Positions 17,620 through 26,296 of a stretch of DNA of 63,876 nt are shown piece by piece. Origin of the DNA: Pseudomonadota bacterium (GTDB lineage: Bacteria > Desulfobacterota > Desulfobacteria > Desulfobacterales > RPRI01). The notes under the pieces were generated by a model. The model saw nothing but the letters and a program-made list of their open reading frames with translations. It did not search any database and was not told the origin of the DNA. Within the stretch, counting starts at the first letter, position 1. Each line of letters opens with the position of its first letter. A program made the position numbers and the translations under genes. Location of the stretch: contig JAHIFE010000121.1 of the NCBI GenBank assembly GCA_018901125.1, positions 1 to 63,876 of the forward strand, given 5' to 3'.

Positions 17620-18510
17620 TTACCTGATTTGATAGGTCATTGTTGTTCTTTTACCGGATCTTATGATATCAAGCCGCACCCTGTTCGTCCCCTTTAAGGC
17701 TGTAAATGCCCTGAGGGCATTTTCGGGGTTTGTAATGTCGTAATCGTTTACTCTCATAAGAATGTCATCGTTTTTCAATCCAAGGAGATCATGTATTCCG
17801 CCATTCTTAACTTCTCTTAAAACAAACCCCTCTTGCCGGTTATTTTTCATATTAGGAATTAATCTTGCCTTGGAAAGGAACTGGCCGGGATTATCCAGCG
17901 CTTCCTTGACCATATTCTGATTAATAACATACTCCCCTTTATCAAGTTTCTTTATATCATAAGGCATTTCATTATTTAAGGGAGCTGCATTCTGATCCAT
18001 AGCCAAAGCTTCCACTATTGGAATTTCCGAGACGATATCTTCATTTTCTATATAGACTTTATTCTTATCCACTTGTTTAAGCAAACCGGTTCCCGGTATA
18101 AATTCACCAGACTTAAATATCTCCTGTTTGCCGTCACTGCCAACAAATACGGCATAACTGAACATATCATCACCTGAAATAGTACCAATCAATTTCATGT
18201 CTGAGGCTGGAAGCGACTTGTCGGTAGAGCCGCCCAAGGGTTTTAAAGAGCCGGCTGTAAAGCCAAAAGGATTATTAATAAGAATGGATTCATATTCCAT
18301 CAGGCCCTTTTTTACATATTCCGGGCCCAAAGCCTGAAAAGGAGCCGGAGTTTTTTTGTCTTTTGAATCATAACCTCTTGTAATTAAACCCCGGACGCAA
18401 ATCAGCACAAAAACAATCAGTACAATTAAAATCATCGTATTAAGAATGCTTAATACGTCAAGATGCCGGACCTTCCGGCCTATTGACTCCATTGCTTTTC
18501 TGTAAAACAT
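17620..18510 (-). CDS. gspC: Type II secretion protein GspC
   Basis: A bitopic protein of about 296 residues that links the inner-membrane platform to the secretin. One transmembrane helix (ILNTMILIVLIVFVLICV) is followed by the HR domain (about 95-175, LIGTISGDDMFSYAVFVG) and a C-terminal PDZ domain (LREVKNGGIHDLLGLKNDDI, then RVNDYDITNPENAL). The ATG at 18,510 is preferred because GGGGA precedes it; an in-frame ATG at 18,531 has no ribosome site. It is the first gene of the operon. Confidence 0.9.
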   Translation of the reverse strand: MFYRKAMESIGRKVRHLDVLSILNTMILIVLIVFVLICVRGLITRGYDSKDKKTPAPFQALGPEYVKKGLMEYESILINNPFGFTAGSLKPLGGSTDKSLPASDMKLIGTISGDDMFSYAVFVGSDGKQEIFKSGEFIPGTGLLKQVDKNKVYIENEDIVSEIPIVEALAMDQNAAPLNNEMPYDIKKLDKGEYVINQNMVKEALDNPGQFLSKARLIPNMKNNRQEGFVLREVKNGGIHDLLGLKNDDILMRVNDYDITNPENALRAFTALKGTNRVRLDIIRSGKRTTMTYQIR

Positions 18511-18657
18511 ATTTTTCCCCAGGGTAAGCATACTAAATAATTCTCTATAACTTTATCATGTTATCTAAATAAGTCAATAATTATATCGAATAGCGAAATA
18601 CGAATAGCGAATAGCGTTTTCCTCACCATAAAATTTATACAGACAAGACTACAGACC

Positions 18658-18682
18658 GGGCGGGTTATGAACCCGCCCCTAC
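18658..18682. repeat. GGGCGGGTTATGAACCCGCC palindromic repeat, copy 3
   Basis: Perfect palindromic arms GGGCGGGTT/AACCCGCCC with a 3-base centre, followed by CCTAC. It lies between divergent gspC and the PEP-CTERM gene. CGAATAGCGAA words precede it (18,583-18,616). Confidence 0.8.
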
Positions 18683-18750
18683 TCTTTTTTTGCTTTCCTG
18701 ACCCCCGATCCCCGTCAACTGTAAACAGTCTTTCGCTTTGCTCCTTTCAC

Positions 18751-18766
18751 CGTCGGAATATTTTAC
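18751..18766 (+). promoter_or_regulatory. Putative PrsR-binding (PEP-CTERM) box 1
   Basis: CGTCGGAATATTTTAC. It differs at only two of 16 positions from the second box at 18,862-18,877 and lies 220 bases before the -12 element. The position and repetition suit an upstream activator site for the sigma-54 regulator PrsR. Binding is inference. Confidence 0.6.
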
Positions 18767-18861
18767 AAAATCAATTTATCAATATATGATCATTAATTTA
18801 TTGATATTATAATATATTTTATGTTTTTGTTTAAATTATGCGTTTTTGTTTTTAAAAAAAC

Positions 18862-18877
18862 TGTCGGAATACTTTAC
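18862..18877 (+). promoter_or_regulatory. Putative PrsR-binding (PEP-CTERM) box 2
   Basis: TGTCGGAATACTTTAC, 111 bases downstream of box 1 and about 110 bases upstream of the -24 element, the usual distance for an enhancer-type site. Confidence 0.65.
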
Positions 18878-18985
18878 GATATTAATCAGATCACGGTTGA
18901 GGCGAGAAATAACAAGAATTTATTAGAATAATTATTTATCATATTATTAATATGTTATTACCATATATGCTATTATTTTTACAAC

Positions 18986-19001
18986 AGGCACGCAATTTGC
19001 T
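18986..19001 (+). promoter_or_regulatory. Sigma-54 promoter of the PEP-CTERM gene
   Basis: AGGCACGCAATTTGCT matches the -24/-12 consensus (YTGGCAC-N5-TTGCW), with exactly ten bases between the GG and GC dinucleotides. The start codon of the PEP-CTERM protein is 72 bases downstream. Confidence 0.88.
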
Positions 19002-19072
19002 TTACCTGTTATCAAAGTTAAGATTATTGTAATAAATAGATAAACAAACAAAAAAAAGGGGGGGTAATTATT

Positions 19073-19765
19073 ATGAAAAGATTAATTACAATTTTATTGG
19101 CATTAACATTTTTAATTGCAATTGTACCGGCAGCTCAGGCATATCAGATCAAAACCTACCGCATTGATGGGTATTCTTTTGACAGGGCCGGTGAATTCTC
19201 CGTTCTACCTATTGACTTTGCTTCTGTTCTCGATAATTATAGCAGTAATGCTATATATCAGGGAGCGAAGTATCAGTATTTTCAGTCATTTTGTGTACAA
19301 AAAGGTGAGAGCATCACTACTAACGTATTGTATAACGCCAGTATTTCTGATGCAACTATAGCTGGTGATGAACAGCTTTCTTTAGGTGCAGCATTTCTTT
19401 ATAATCGGTTTGCACGCGGCATCCTTGCTGGCTATGACTATGCCGATATTGACCCAACTGCTGCTATTGGTGGCCGTGAAGCTTCAGCTGGAGCTCTTCA
19501 GAATGCACTCTGGTATCTTATGGGACAGGGGGCTCTTTCTACCGGAGCAGGATTTGTTGCTTTGGCAGATTCTATGATAGAAGAAGATATTTTTGCTGCC
19601 AGTGAAGGAAAATATGGCGTTCATATCTTAAATATTTTTGGTTTAGATGGATCTAATAAACAGGATATGTTAATTTATGACCCTGTTCCGGAACCGGCTA
19701 CAATGCTTCTTCTTGGATTTGGTTTAATTGGCTTAGCAGGAATAAGAAGAAAAACATCTAAATAA
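19073..19765 (+). CDS. PEP-CTERM sorted surface protein
   Basis: A 230-residue exported protein. Seen: signal peptide (1-23, cleaved after AQA), a body without an obvious enzyme signature and with a single cysteine, and the C-terminal sorting signal VPEPATMLLLGFGLIGLAG followed by IRRKTSK. This tripartite tail (PEP motif, hydrophobic helix, basic tail) is what exosortase recognises. A GGGGGGG run precedes the start. The gene is monocistronic: it has its own sigma-54 promoter, two upstream boxes and a strong terminator. It may be an extracellular-matrix component; its specific role is not apparent from sequence. Confidence 0.92.
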   Translation: MKRLITILLALTFLIAIVPAAQAYQIKTYRIDGYSFDRAGEFSVLPIDFASVLDNYSSNAIYQGAKYQYFQSFCVQKGESITTNVLYNASISDATIAGDEQLSLGAAFLYNRFARGILAGYDYADIDPTAAIGGREASAGALQNALWYLMGQGALSTGAGFVALADSMIEEDIFAASEGKYGVHILNIFGLDGSNKQDMLIYDPVPEPATMLLLGFGLIGLAGIRRKTSK

Positions 19766-19799
19766 TAGTGTCATATCAACTTTAGATAAATTTATATAA

Positions 19800-19835
19800 A
19801 AAATGCAGAGCCACAAAAAGGCTCTGCATTTTTTA
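19800..19835 (+). terminator. Rho-independent terminator of the PEP-CTERM gene
   Basis: A perfect 12-bp stem, AAATGCAGAGCC / GGCTCTGCATTT (19,801-19,812 and 19,820-19,831), with a 7-base loop and a T run following. Confidence 0.93.
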
Positions 19836-19904
19836 TTGTCTTATTTAATGCTACTACGATATTTCCGATCTTGTCATTCCGAACGGATCAAATTTTGATT
19901 TATG

Positions 19905-21041
19905 CTATTTATTATTCGCTTTAAGGAAGAAACGAAGCTTATTAATCAGGAAGGCAATGTGGTAAAGGCAGCTTAACAGTAGGCTTGGAATGTAAACAGC
20001 GGGTTCCGGCAAATAAACAATATTACCTCCAAAACCCATTTTAAAGAAGGTAGATGTTTGCATTATTTCCTGGGGCAGCGCCTTATTTTGCTTTATATAT
20101 AAGGCGGTATTTCGATCTATAGAAACAAAGTCTATATACCTATAACCTCTTGTATTTGCATATTTTATCAGATTCCAATAAATTGCATCATTCGGCCTGA
20201 TCTCATTGTATTTTCCTGACCAGCCGGTTTTCCAAAAGATAAACCGGTCACCAACAGTAATGGCAAGCCCACCGGAAACGGGTTCACCCTTATACTTAAT
20301 AAAAAATAGTTTTAGATATCCCTTAGAATTAAAAAGCCGCCAAATGATTTTTAAATGATTTTCATCAGGTGGATTAGGTAAAACTCCCTGACGCTTGCAT
20401 GTTTCAGACATAAGATTAAAAAATACATCCAGTTCCGTTTCACAACCTTCCCTAAACTCGATACCGGCAGCTTCGGACTTTCTTATATTCCGCCTTTTCA
20501 TTCTATTCATTACTGTCATCTGTTTCAACAGTTCATCCTCATCTTTGCCAAGATCGATCTGCAACGTGGTATTTATTATCTTTTTATAGAGGATATTAGG
20601 AAGAAATCCCTTTTTAAGCAGTTGAACAGAAATATTATCTGAATGACAGGCAGGTTGTACTATAACTGCCCTTATCTTATGCTTTTTTACTAAAGCCTTA
20701 AGTTGCTCAATAACAAATTTTATGGCAGACTGATTATTATCTATTATTACCGGGCCCTGGCTTACATATGCGATACGTCCAAAGAAGCGTTTGGGAATCC
20801 AGAGAAGTTGAAATCCGCCAATAATCCGGATTTGATCGGTTATTACAACACGGATATAATTCCAGCCATCCATTGATTTAACTTGTGACCACAGACTTAA
20901 CTGTTCGTGCCGTCCTTCGGACGCAGATTCCACAAAAGAATCCCACTGGGAATCTATGGAATCAGGCGAAATCCATGCAGTCAGTATAGATCCGTCAATC
21001 TCGATTTCTGTAATTTTTTTATAATTTTCTATTTCAACCAT
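19905..21041 (-). CDS. FemAB-like acyltransferase, PEP-CTERM/exosortase associated
   Basis: A 378-residue double-GNAT protein of the FemAB/peptidoglycan-bridge family. Motifs include FRIAYVSQGPVI-like sequence (GRIAYVSQGPVIID), the KQMTVMNRMKRRNIRKSEAAG linker and PVSGGLAITVGDRFIFWKTG before a second GNAT core with NDAIYWNLIKYANTRGYRYID. Family members near exosortases are thought to act in EPS or envelope modification; the substrate is unknown. It lies on the opposite strand to, and converges with, the PEP-CTERM gene, with the shared terminator between them. Confidence 0.82.
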   Translation of the reverse strand: MVEIENYKKITEIEIDGSILTAWISPDSIDSQWDSFVESASEGRHEQLSLWSQVKSMDGWNYIRVVITDQIRIIGGFQLLWIPKRFFGRIAYVSQGPVIIDNNQSAIKFVIEQLKALVKKHKIRAVIVQPACHSDNISVQLLKKGFLPNILYKKIINTTLQIDLGKDEDELLKQMTVMNRMKRRNIRKSEAAGIEFREGCETELDVFFNLMSETCKRQGVLPNPPDENHLKIIWRLFNSKGYLKLFFIKYKGEPVSGGLAITVGDRFIFWKTGWSGKYNEIRPNDAIYWNLIKYANTRGYRYIDFVSIDRNTALYIKQNKALPQEIMQTSTFFKMGFGGNIVYLPEPAVYIPSLLLSCLYHIAFLINKLRFFLKANNK

Positions 21042-21180
21042 AGCAATATACTATATACAATTAATGGAATTTTTCAGGTTAATCATGCTCGCGCACACTT
21101 AAGAATAGCAAAGGTATGCCAATAATGCAATTTGATATATACTCCTATATGCATATCGGATCTTTCACCTTTTAGCTTTA

Positions 21181-21322
21181 GAGCCAGTTTCAAAACGTCC
21201 CATTTTGGCCAATCTCTGCGTTGGGTGAAAATTTTAATCCTCGAAATACTCCATGTATTCCTGCGGTTAAAATTTTCACCCGCCTTGACCTTGACCAAAC
21301 TGAAACGTTTTGAAAGTGGCTC
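21181..21322 (+). mobile_element. 142-bp MITE-like element, copy B
   Basis: Begins GAGCCAGTTTCAAAACGT and ends GTTTTGAAAGTGGCTC; these ends are an 18-bp inverted repeat with one mismatch. Flanked by a perfect 4-bp duplication TTTA (21,177-21,180 and 21,323-21,326). An internal inverted repeat (GTGAAAATTTTAAT / TTAAAATTTTCAC) means the whole unit can fold into a long hairpin. It is intergenic, between the FemAB-like and VanZ/LamG genes. Confidence 0.92.
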
Positions 21323-21404
21323 TTTAACCTTATGAACTAAAGAACTTACCAACTTATCAGCCATTCTTTACTCCCCCTGGCCCCCGATCCCTGATCCCTG
21401 TTTT

Positions 21405-22577
21405 TTAGCCTTTTACCTTGAACCTCATAAACGCATGAGCCATAAAAACACCCGCTGCCGTTCCAAATGTATTTAATATAAGATCTGAGAGCTGGGAAAA
21501 TCTTGTGGGAAGATAGGCCTGGATAAATTCGATTGAGAGACTGAAAGCAAAACCGACTATAATGATGATAAAATAAATTATATTTATATTTGCATTTAAA
21601 CCAAGTCGTCTTTTCTTTACAAAGAAAGCCGACATAAAAAATCCAAACGGGATAAAACCGAAAAAATTTATTATCACATCCTGGATAAAAGACAAATTCC
21701 ATTTATTTTCCCGCCAGGGCGGTTCTAAAAATATTCTTTTGATTGGTTTAAATATTTCAGGAATCATAAGAGGATAGCCGGAATCTACATAGTTGTGAAT
21801 AATACTTCCTTTTTTTTCACTAAATGGATAAAAACAAATAATTCCTGGATTTCGTTTCAGCAACTCATATTTTCCCTGCATCCACGATTGATAATTTTTA
21901 GCAATCTGTTCCGGCTTTAAAGCTGTATTATAGATAGCCAGCCCCATAAATTCACCATTCCAAAAACTTTGCCCTTCAGGAGAATTGCCAATAATAATAT
22001 AGAATGATTCATCTATATATTCAGATAACAACTGGAAACCGGGATAAAACTTTGCCGGTATGCCATTTACATAAATAGCAGATCCTTTTTTATCCGAAAC
22101 TATTGTGATAAAAACATCCTGATTTTTCAACAGAACATTTCTTAAGCCTATTTCCTTGTAAGGCTTACCGTGCTCAAATTGAGCCGGGTAATTAGTCCTG
22201 CATAATATAATCAGATGAGATCTCCACTGTCCAACAACTACAACTCCGGGTAATTTCCCATCGTAAAGATTAACAATATGTGGAAGATATCCTGATTCAT
22301 TTAGTGGTTTAAGCCTAAGTTCCATGCTGATTGATCTATCCGGAAAAAGTGATTCGTTTTTTCCTTTAAACTGGCCGGAGCTTATAACCATACCCTGACC
22401 GTAAAAAGATATTCCGCTTATATTTTGCACCCATTTTACTTTATTTTTCGGGAAAAAGTTAAAAGGCCAAAGCCCTGCTAATACTATGGCAAGTATAACA
22501 GCAAGACAGATATTTCTTAATAACTTGTAATTGATATCATTTAATGGTTGAAGAATATATTTTATAAAATATTTCAT
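21405..22577 (-). CDS. VanZ-family membrane protein with LamG-like domain
   Basis: A protein of about 390 residues. One N-terminal transmembrane helix (about 25-42) is followed by a concanavalin/LamG-like beta domain (about 60-230, with MELRLKPLNESGYLPHIVNL and NGEFMGLAIYNTALKPEQI) and then a four-helix VanZ domain (about 285-385, NFFGFIPFGFFMSAFF, SIEFIQAYLPTRFSQLSDLI, NTFGTAAGVFMA). The function is unknown; VanZ proteins near exosortase/EPS genes are common. The start at 22,577 has AAGG upstream; the longer TTG start at 22,601 lies in repeat sequence. Confidence 0.85.
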   Translation of the reverse strand: MKYFIKYILQPLNDINYKLLRNICLAVILAIVLAGLWPFNFFPKNKVKWVQNISGISFYGQGMVISSGQFKGKNESLFPDRSISMELRLKPLNESGYLPHIVNLYDGKLPGVVVVGQWRSHLIILCRTNYPAQFEHGKPYKEIGLRNVLLKNQDVFITIVSDKKGSAIYVNGIPAKFYPGFQLLSEYIDESFYIIIGNSPEGQSFWNGEFMGLAIYNTALKPEQIAKNYQSWMQGKYELLKRNPGIICFYPFSEKKGSIIHNYVDSGYPLMIPEIFKPIKRIFLEPPWRENKWNLSFIQDVIINFFGFIPFGFFMSAFFVKKRRLGLNANINIIYFIIIIVGFAFSLSIEFIQAYLPTRFSQLSDLILNTFGTAAGVFMAHAFMRFKVKG

Positions 22578-22800
22578 TAGTTTTACCTTATCGAATAGCA
22601 AACACAGAAGTTGGCTGACCGCTATCCGTTGATAGACCTTTTGCTTACCAACTTATCAACTTATGAGCTTATGAATTTTCTATTATTATCAAAGAAATAA
22701 TATCTTGACAAACAATTACAATACCAATAAGTTATAGCAATTTTAAATATCTGCTATTCTTATAAGTTCTTAATATATATTAATCCATGGAGCTAAATAT

Positions 22801-24123
22801 ATGAATTCAACACGCAAAACAAAGAAGCAGCTTATTGAGGAATTGGCCGCTTTAAAGGAACGGGTTTTAGAACTTGAAGCTCTTGAAAAAGCCTCAGGAG
22901 ACTCTAAAAAAGAATTAGGCGAAAGAATCGGTCGGTACTTTCCGCAGGTTGAACATATGGATGAGGCAATTTATGTGCTTTTTGATAGAAAATACGAATT
23001 CGTAAACAATAAATTCGCAGAACTGTTTGGTGTAACACCAGATGAGATATGCAATCCGGAATATGATCCGATGACACTGGTCGCTCCGGAAAGTCGAAAA
23101 TTTGTTAAAAACAAATACAGACTAAGCTCGAGCGGCGAATTTATGACCCAGCAGTATGAATTCACCGGCATGACAAAAGATGGAATAAAAATTGAATGCG
23201 AAACCTTTATTCTGCTTATTCCTTACAAATGGGGGGTTGCCATTCATGGAATGCTTCGTAATATCAACGTTCGCAAACGGATTGACGAGGAACTGCAACG
23301 GAACCGGAGTGATCTGCAGATAGTATTAAATTCCATACCTACAAGCATTTACTATCTGGATAATAATCACCATTTTATACGGGTAAACAGAGCTTTTTGC
23401 AAATCCATAGGACTTCCCATGGAAAGTATAATAGGAAAAACATTGGCTGAAATTTTTCCTAATCTGCCTGAAGCACAACTCTCTCATTTCTTTGAAACAA
23501 ACGATGAAGTGATAAATACGGGTAATCCAAAGCGTGGGTTTATTGAAATTTTACCTTCGATTCGAGGCAAAAGATGGTTTCAAAACGATCGCATACCTTA
23601 CATAGACGAAAATGGAAACATTGTCGGAATTATATGCATCTCTATCGATATAAGCGATTTAAGAGAAACGGAGGAAAAGCTGTGGTATCTCAGTTTCCAT
23701 GATGTTTTGACAGGCCTGTATAACCGCACCTATTTTGAAGAAGAGTTGTTACGGCTTGAATATGGCAGGCAATTTCCTATAAGCGTTGTTTCTATAAAAA
23801 TTGACAACTTACAGGAAATCAATAGTCGTGAGGGCATTGCTGCAGGAAACGACCTGCTGCGAAGAACAGCCAAGGTCCTGAAAATATTCCGCACAGAAGA
23901 TGTTACTGCCAGAATCAGCGGTGATAAATTCGCAATTCTTCTGCCAACAGCAGATAAATCAATTGGAGAAAATGCTATAGCGAGACTCAAAAATGCTCTT
24001 GAATCACAAAACAAGCATCATAATAAGGCACCATTAAATCTCTCTTTTGGAGTTGCTACTGTAGGGAAAAAAGGCTGTTCATTAATTACTGTTCTAAAAC
24101 AGGCGGAAGCCGCTATGTCCTGA
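22801..24123 (+). CDS. PAS-PAS sensor protein with degenerate GGDEF domain
   Basis: A 440-residue cytoplasmic protein: N-terminal coiled coil (1-40), PAS 1 (about 50-155), PAS 2 (about 168-290) and a GGDEF-type domain from about 298 (FHDVLTGLYNRTYFEEEL). The active-site signature is SGDKF (in ARISGDKFAILL) instead of GGDEF, losing the catalytic fourth-position acid, and the domain stops at KQAEAAMS, shorter than usual. It is therefore probably not an active cyclase but a c-di-GMP or GTP binding or purely regulatory module. No transmembrane segment is seen. Confidence 0.88.
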   Translation: MNSTRKTKKQLIEELAALKERVLELEALEKASGDSKKELGERIGRYFPQVEHMDEAIYVLFDRKYEFVNNKFAELFGVTPDEICNPEYDPMTLVAPESRKFVKNKYRLSSSGEFMTQQYEFTGMTKDGIKIECETFILLIPYKWGVAIHGMLRNINVRKRIDEELQRNRSDLQIVLNSIPTSIYYLDNNHHFIRVNRAFCKSIGLPMESIIGKTLAEIFPNLPEAQLSHFFETNDEVINTGNPKRGFIEILPSIRGKRWFQNDRIPYIDENGNIVGIICISIDISDLRETEEKLWYLSFHDVLTGLYNRTYFEEELLRLEYGRQFPISVVSIKIDNLQEINSREGIAAGNDLLRRTAKVLKIFRTEDVTARISGDKFAILLPTADKSIGENAIARLKNALESQNKHHNKAPLNLSFGVATVGKKGCSLITVLKQAEAAMS

Positions 24124-24175
24124 CAAGAATAGCAAACAGCATACAACGCTCGTCGCCGCTATTTGCTATTCTTTT

Positions 24176-24236
24176 GAGCCAATTGCAAAACATCCCATGT
24201 TAGCTGATCTCTGCGTTGGGCAAAAATTTTAATCGA
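24176..24236 (+). mobile_element. Truncated copy G of the 142-bp element (left half only)
   Basis: GAGCCAATTGCAAAACATCCC up to AAAATTTTAATCG matches the first 60 or so bases of the element, then the match stops inside the VanZ coding region. Its TTA (24,229-24,231) provides the stop codon of the minus-strand VanZ gene, so the truncation probably also trimmed or replaced the end of that gene. Confidence 0.8.
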
Positions 24237-24591
24237 TGGTTTCAAAGCGTCTTAAATAACCTCCACTATAAATCCCAAGAACAACACCAAGAGTATTCAT
24301 CATAATATCTGCCACAGAGAAGGTTCTTCCGGGAACAAACATTTGAAGTATTTCTAGCAATACTCCCAAGAGAATCATGGAAAGAGAAGCGGTTAAAGAT
24401 ATTTTTCTATCTGAATAAGCAACCATAGGCAAAGCGGACAACCAGCTGTATGAAATAAAATGATAGAGCTTGTCCGCCTGCCAGAAGTCGACCGGAAATT
24501 CCACACGAGGCACAAGCGAATAGTAAATAACTACTCCTATAGAACTTATCCACACCACTGAAATCAACCCCACCCGGATTTTATTTCCCAT
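24229..24591 (-). CDS. VanZ family protein (small)
   Basis: A 120-residue membrane protein with three or four helices and the VanZ pattern: KLYHFISYSWLSALPMV, then ILLGVLLEILQMFVPGRTFS and MMNTLGVVLGIYSGGYL. It resembles the C-terminal VanZ domain of the protein at 21,405-22,577. Its stop codon falls within a truncated copy of the dispersed element, so the C-terminus may be altered, although the conserved core is complete. The role is unknown; context suggests an envelope or EPS function. Confidence 0.85.
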   Translation of the reverse strand: MGNKIRVGLISVVWISSIGVVIYYSLVPRVEFPVDFWQADKLYHFISYSWLSALPMVAYSDRKISLTASLSMILLGVLLEILQMFVPGRTFSVADIMMNTLGVVLGIYSGGYLRRFETID

Positions 24592-24736
24592 TATAGAAAC
24601 TTGCCCGCCAATCTCTTATTCGTTAAGCGAAGATCGTTTTTCATTCTCCGCCATTCGCACCCCTTTCCCCTGAACCCTGATCCCCGACTCCTGATCCCTG
24701 AACCCTGATCCCTTCTTCCCCCTTTGATCCCTTTTA

Positions 24737-26257
24737 TTAATAGGCTTTGGCAAACAAAACACGTCCATCACTTGGCCTGCCGCAACAAACACACTTACCT
24801 TTTTCAGATTCCTGATTAAGAGGAATACATCTTATTGTTACACTCAAATCTTCTTTTATTTTAGCTTCACATTCAGTTGTGCCGCACCAGTGAGAAAAAG
24901 CAAAACCACCGTGAATTTCCGGTTTATCCTGGTTAAGAGGTGTGAAATATTCATAGAACTCAATGCCGCCATCTATTGGCACAGTATTTTTCTCCTTAAA
25001 AGAAAGAGCATTTTCATAAAGATTTTTTTGAATATCATCGAGAATGTTTATAATTGCATTTAAAAACTGGTCCCGCTTCATAGAGATTTTTTCCCTGTGC
25101 GGTTTATCTCTTCTTCCGATAAAAACTGAATCTTTGGCAATATCTCTCGGCCCTATTTCAACTCTTAAAGGTATTCCTTTTTTGATCCATTCCCAGCCTC
25201 TTGCGCCTCCGATATCTCTGTCGTCAATTTCTACACGTATTTTGCGGTGATGGTAGTAAAGATTTTTCAATTCAAGACCAAGTTTTTCGACATATTCCAT
25301 TACTTTTGGTTTATCATCAGGGGATCGGTAAATTGGAATCAACACAACATGGGATGAAGCCACCCTTGGGGGAAGAATTACTCCGTTGTCATCCCCATGT
25401 GTCATTATTATTCCGCCTATAAGACGTGTTGAAACACCCCATGATGTTGTCCATGCATATTCTTCCTTTTCCTCAAAAGACTGAAATTTTATTTCCGATG
25501 CTTTTGCAAAATTCTGTCCTAGAAAATGTGAAGTTCCAGCCTGAAGCCCCTTTTTGTCCTGCATCATGGCTTCTATGCTAAAGGTTTCAACAGCTCCTGG
25601 GAATTTCTCAGATTCCGTCTTTCTTCCTTTTATTACAGGCATTGCAAGGTATTCTTCGGAAAGCTTTGCATATATATCAAGCATCAATCTTGTTCGTTCC
25701 ATAGCTTCCTTTTCCTTAGCATGGGCGGTATGGCCTTCCTGCCACAAAAACTCGCTTGTTCTCAAGAAAATACGTGTTCTCATCTCCCATCTTACAACGT
25801 TTGCCCACTGGTTTATAAGAAGCGGAAGATCTCTGTAACTGCTTACCCAGTTTGAAAAGGCATCACCTATAATAGTTTCCGAAGTCGGACGCACAACCAA
25901 GGGCTCGGCTAAAGGTCCTGCAGGGACAAGCCTGCCCTCATTGTTCTTTTCAAGTCTGTGATGAGTCACAACAGCGCATTCTTTTGCAAAACCCTCGACA
26001 TGAGCTGCCTCTTTCTCAAGAAAACCAAGAGGAATAAAAAGAGGAAAATAGGCGTTTTTTACACCCGTATCCTTAAACATATCATCAAGTTCACGTACTA
26101 TATTTTCCCAAAGCGAATAACCCCATGGCTTTATGACCATGCATCCTCTCACAGGAGACCTTTCGGCCATATCGGATACTTTAACCGCCTGCTGGTACCA
26201 CTCTGAATAGTCTTCCTCTCTTGTAGGAGTTATTGCAGTTTTTTCCTCTTTTTCCAT
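24737..26257 (-). CDS. proS: Prolyl-tRNA synthetase (archaeal/eukaryal type)
   Basis: A 506-residue class II synthetase that charges tRNA-Pro. It is the short type-3 form without the bacterial editing insertion: motif 2 region with WEMRTRIFLRTSEFLWQEGH, the RPTSETIIGDAFSNW segment, anticodon-binding domain (about 300-410), and the C-terminal zinc domain with WCGTTECE and CVCCGR ending in the characteristic Tyr (LFAKAY). All landmarks are present. It is followed by a 39-base gap after ispG on the same strand. Confidence 0.96.
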   Translation of the reverse strand: MEKEEKTAITPTREEDYSEWYQQAVKVSDMAERSPVRGCMVIKPWGYSLWENIVRELDDMFKDTGVKNAYFPLFIPLGFLEKEAAHVEGFAKECAVVTHHRLEKNNEGRLVPAGPLAEPLVVRPTSETIIGDAFSNWVSSYRDLPLLINQWANVVRWEMRTRIFLRTSEFLWQEGHTAHAKEKEAMERTRLMLDIYAKLSEEYLAMPVIKGRKTESEKFPGAVETFSIEAMMQDKKGLQAGTSHFLGQNFAKASEIKFQSFEEKEEYAWTTSWGVSTRLIGGIIMTHGDDNGVILPPRVASSHVVLIPIYRSPDDKPKVMEYVEKLGLELKNLYYHHRKIRVEIDDRDIGGARGWEWIKKGIPLRVEIGPRDIAKDSVFIGRRDKPHREKISMKRDQFLNAIINILDDIQKNLYENALSFKEKNTVPIDGGIEFYEYFTPLNQDKPEIHGGFAFSHWCGTTECEAKIKEDLSVTIRCIPLNQESEKGKCVCCGRPSDGRVLFAKAY

Positions 26258-26296
26258 GTTGCCCTTTCTGTTTATTTATATTCGATGTTCGATATT

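Noticed and set aside
21132-21335. Similar 45-60 codon frames (KILILEILHVFLRLKFSPAL) in several places
   Set aside because: They are the open frame inside the 142-bp element (also near 27,483, 31,787, 55,197 and 62,562). No start or ribosome site is conserved, so not listed as genes.
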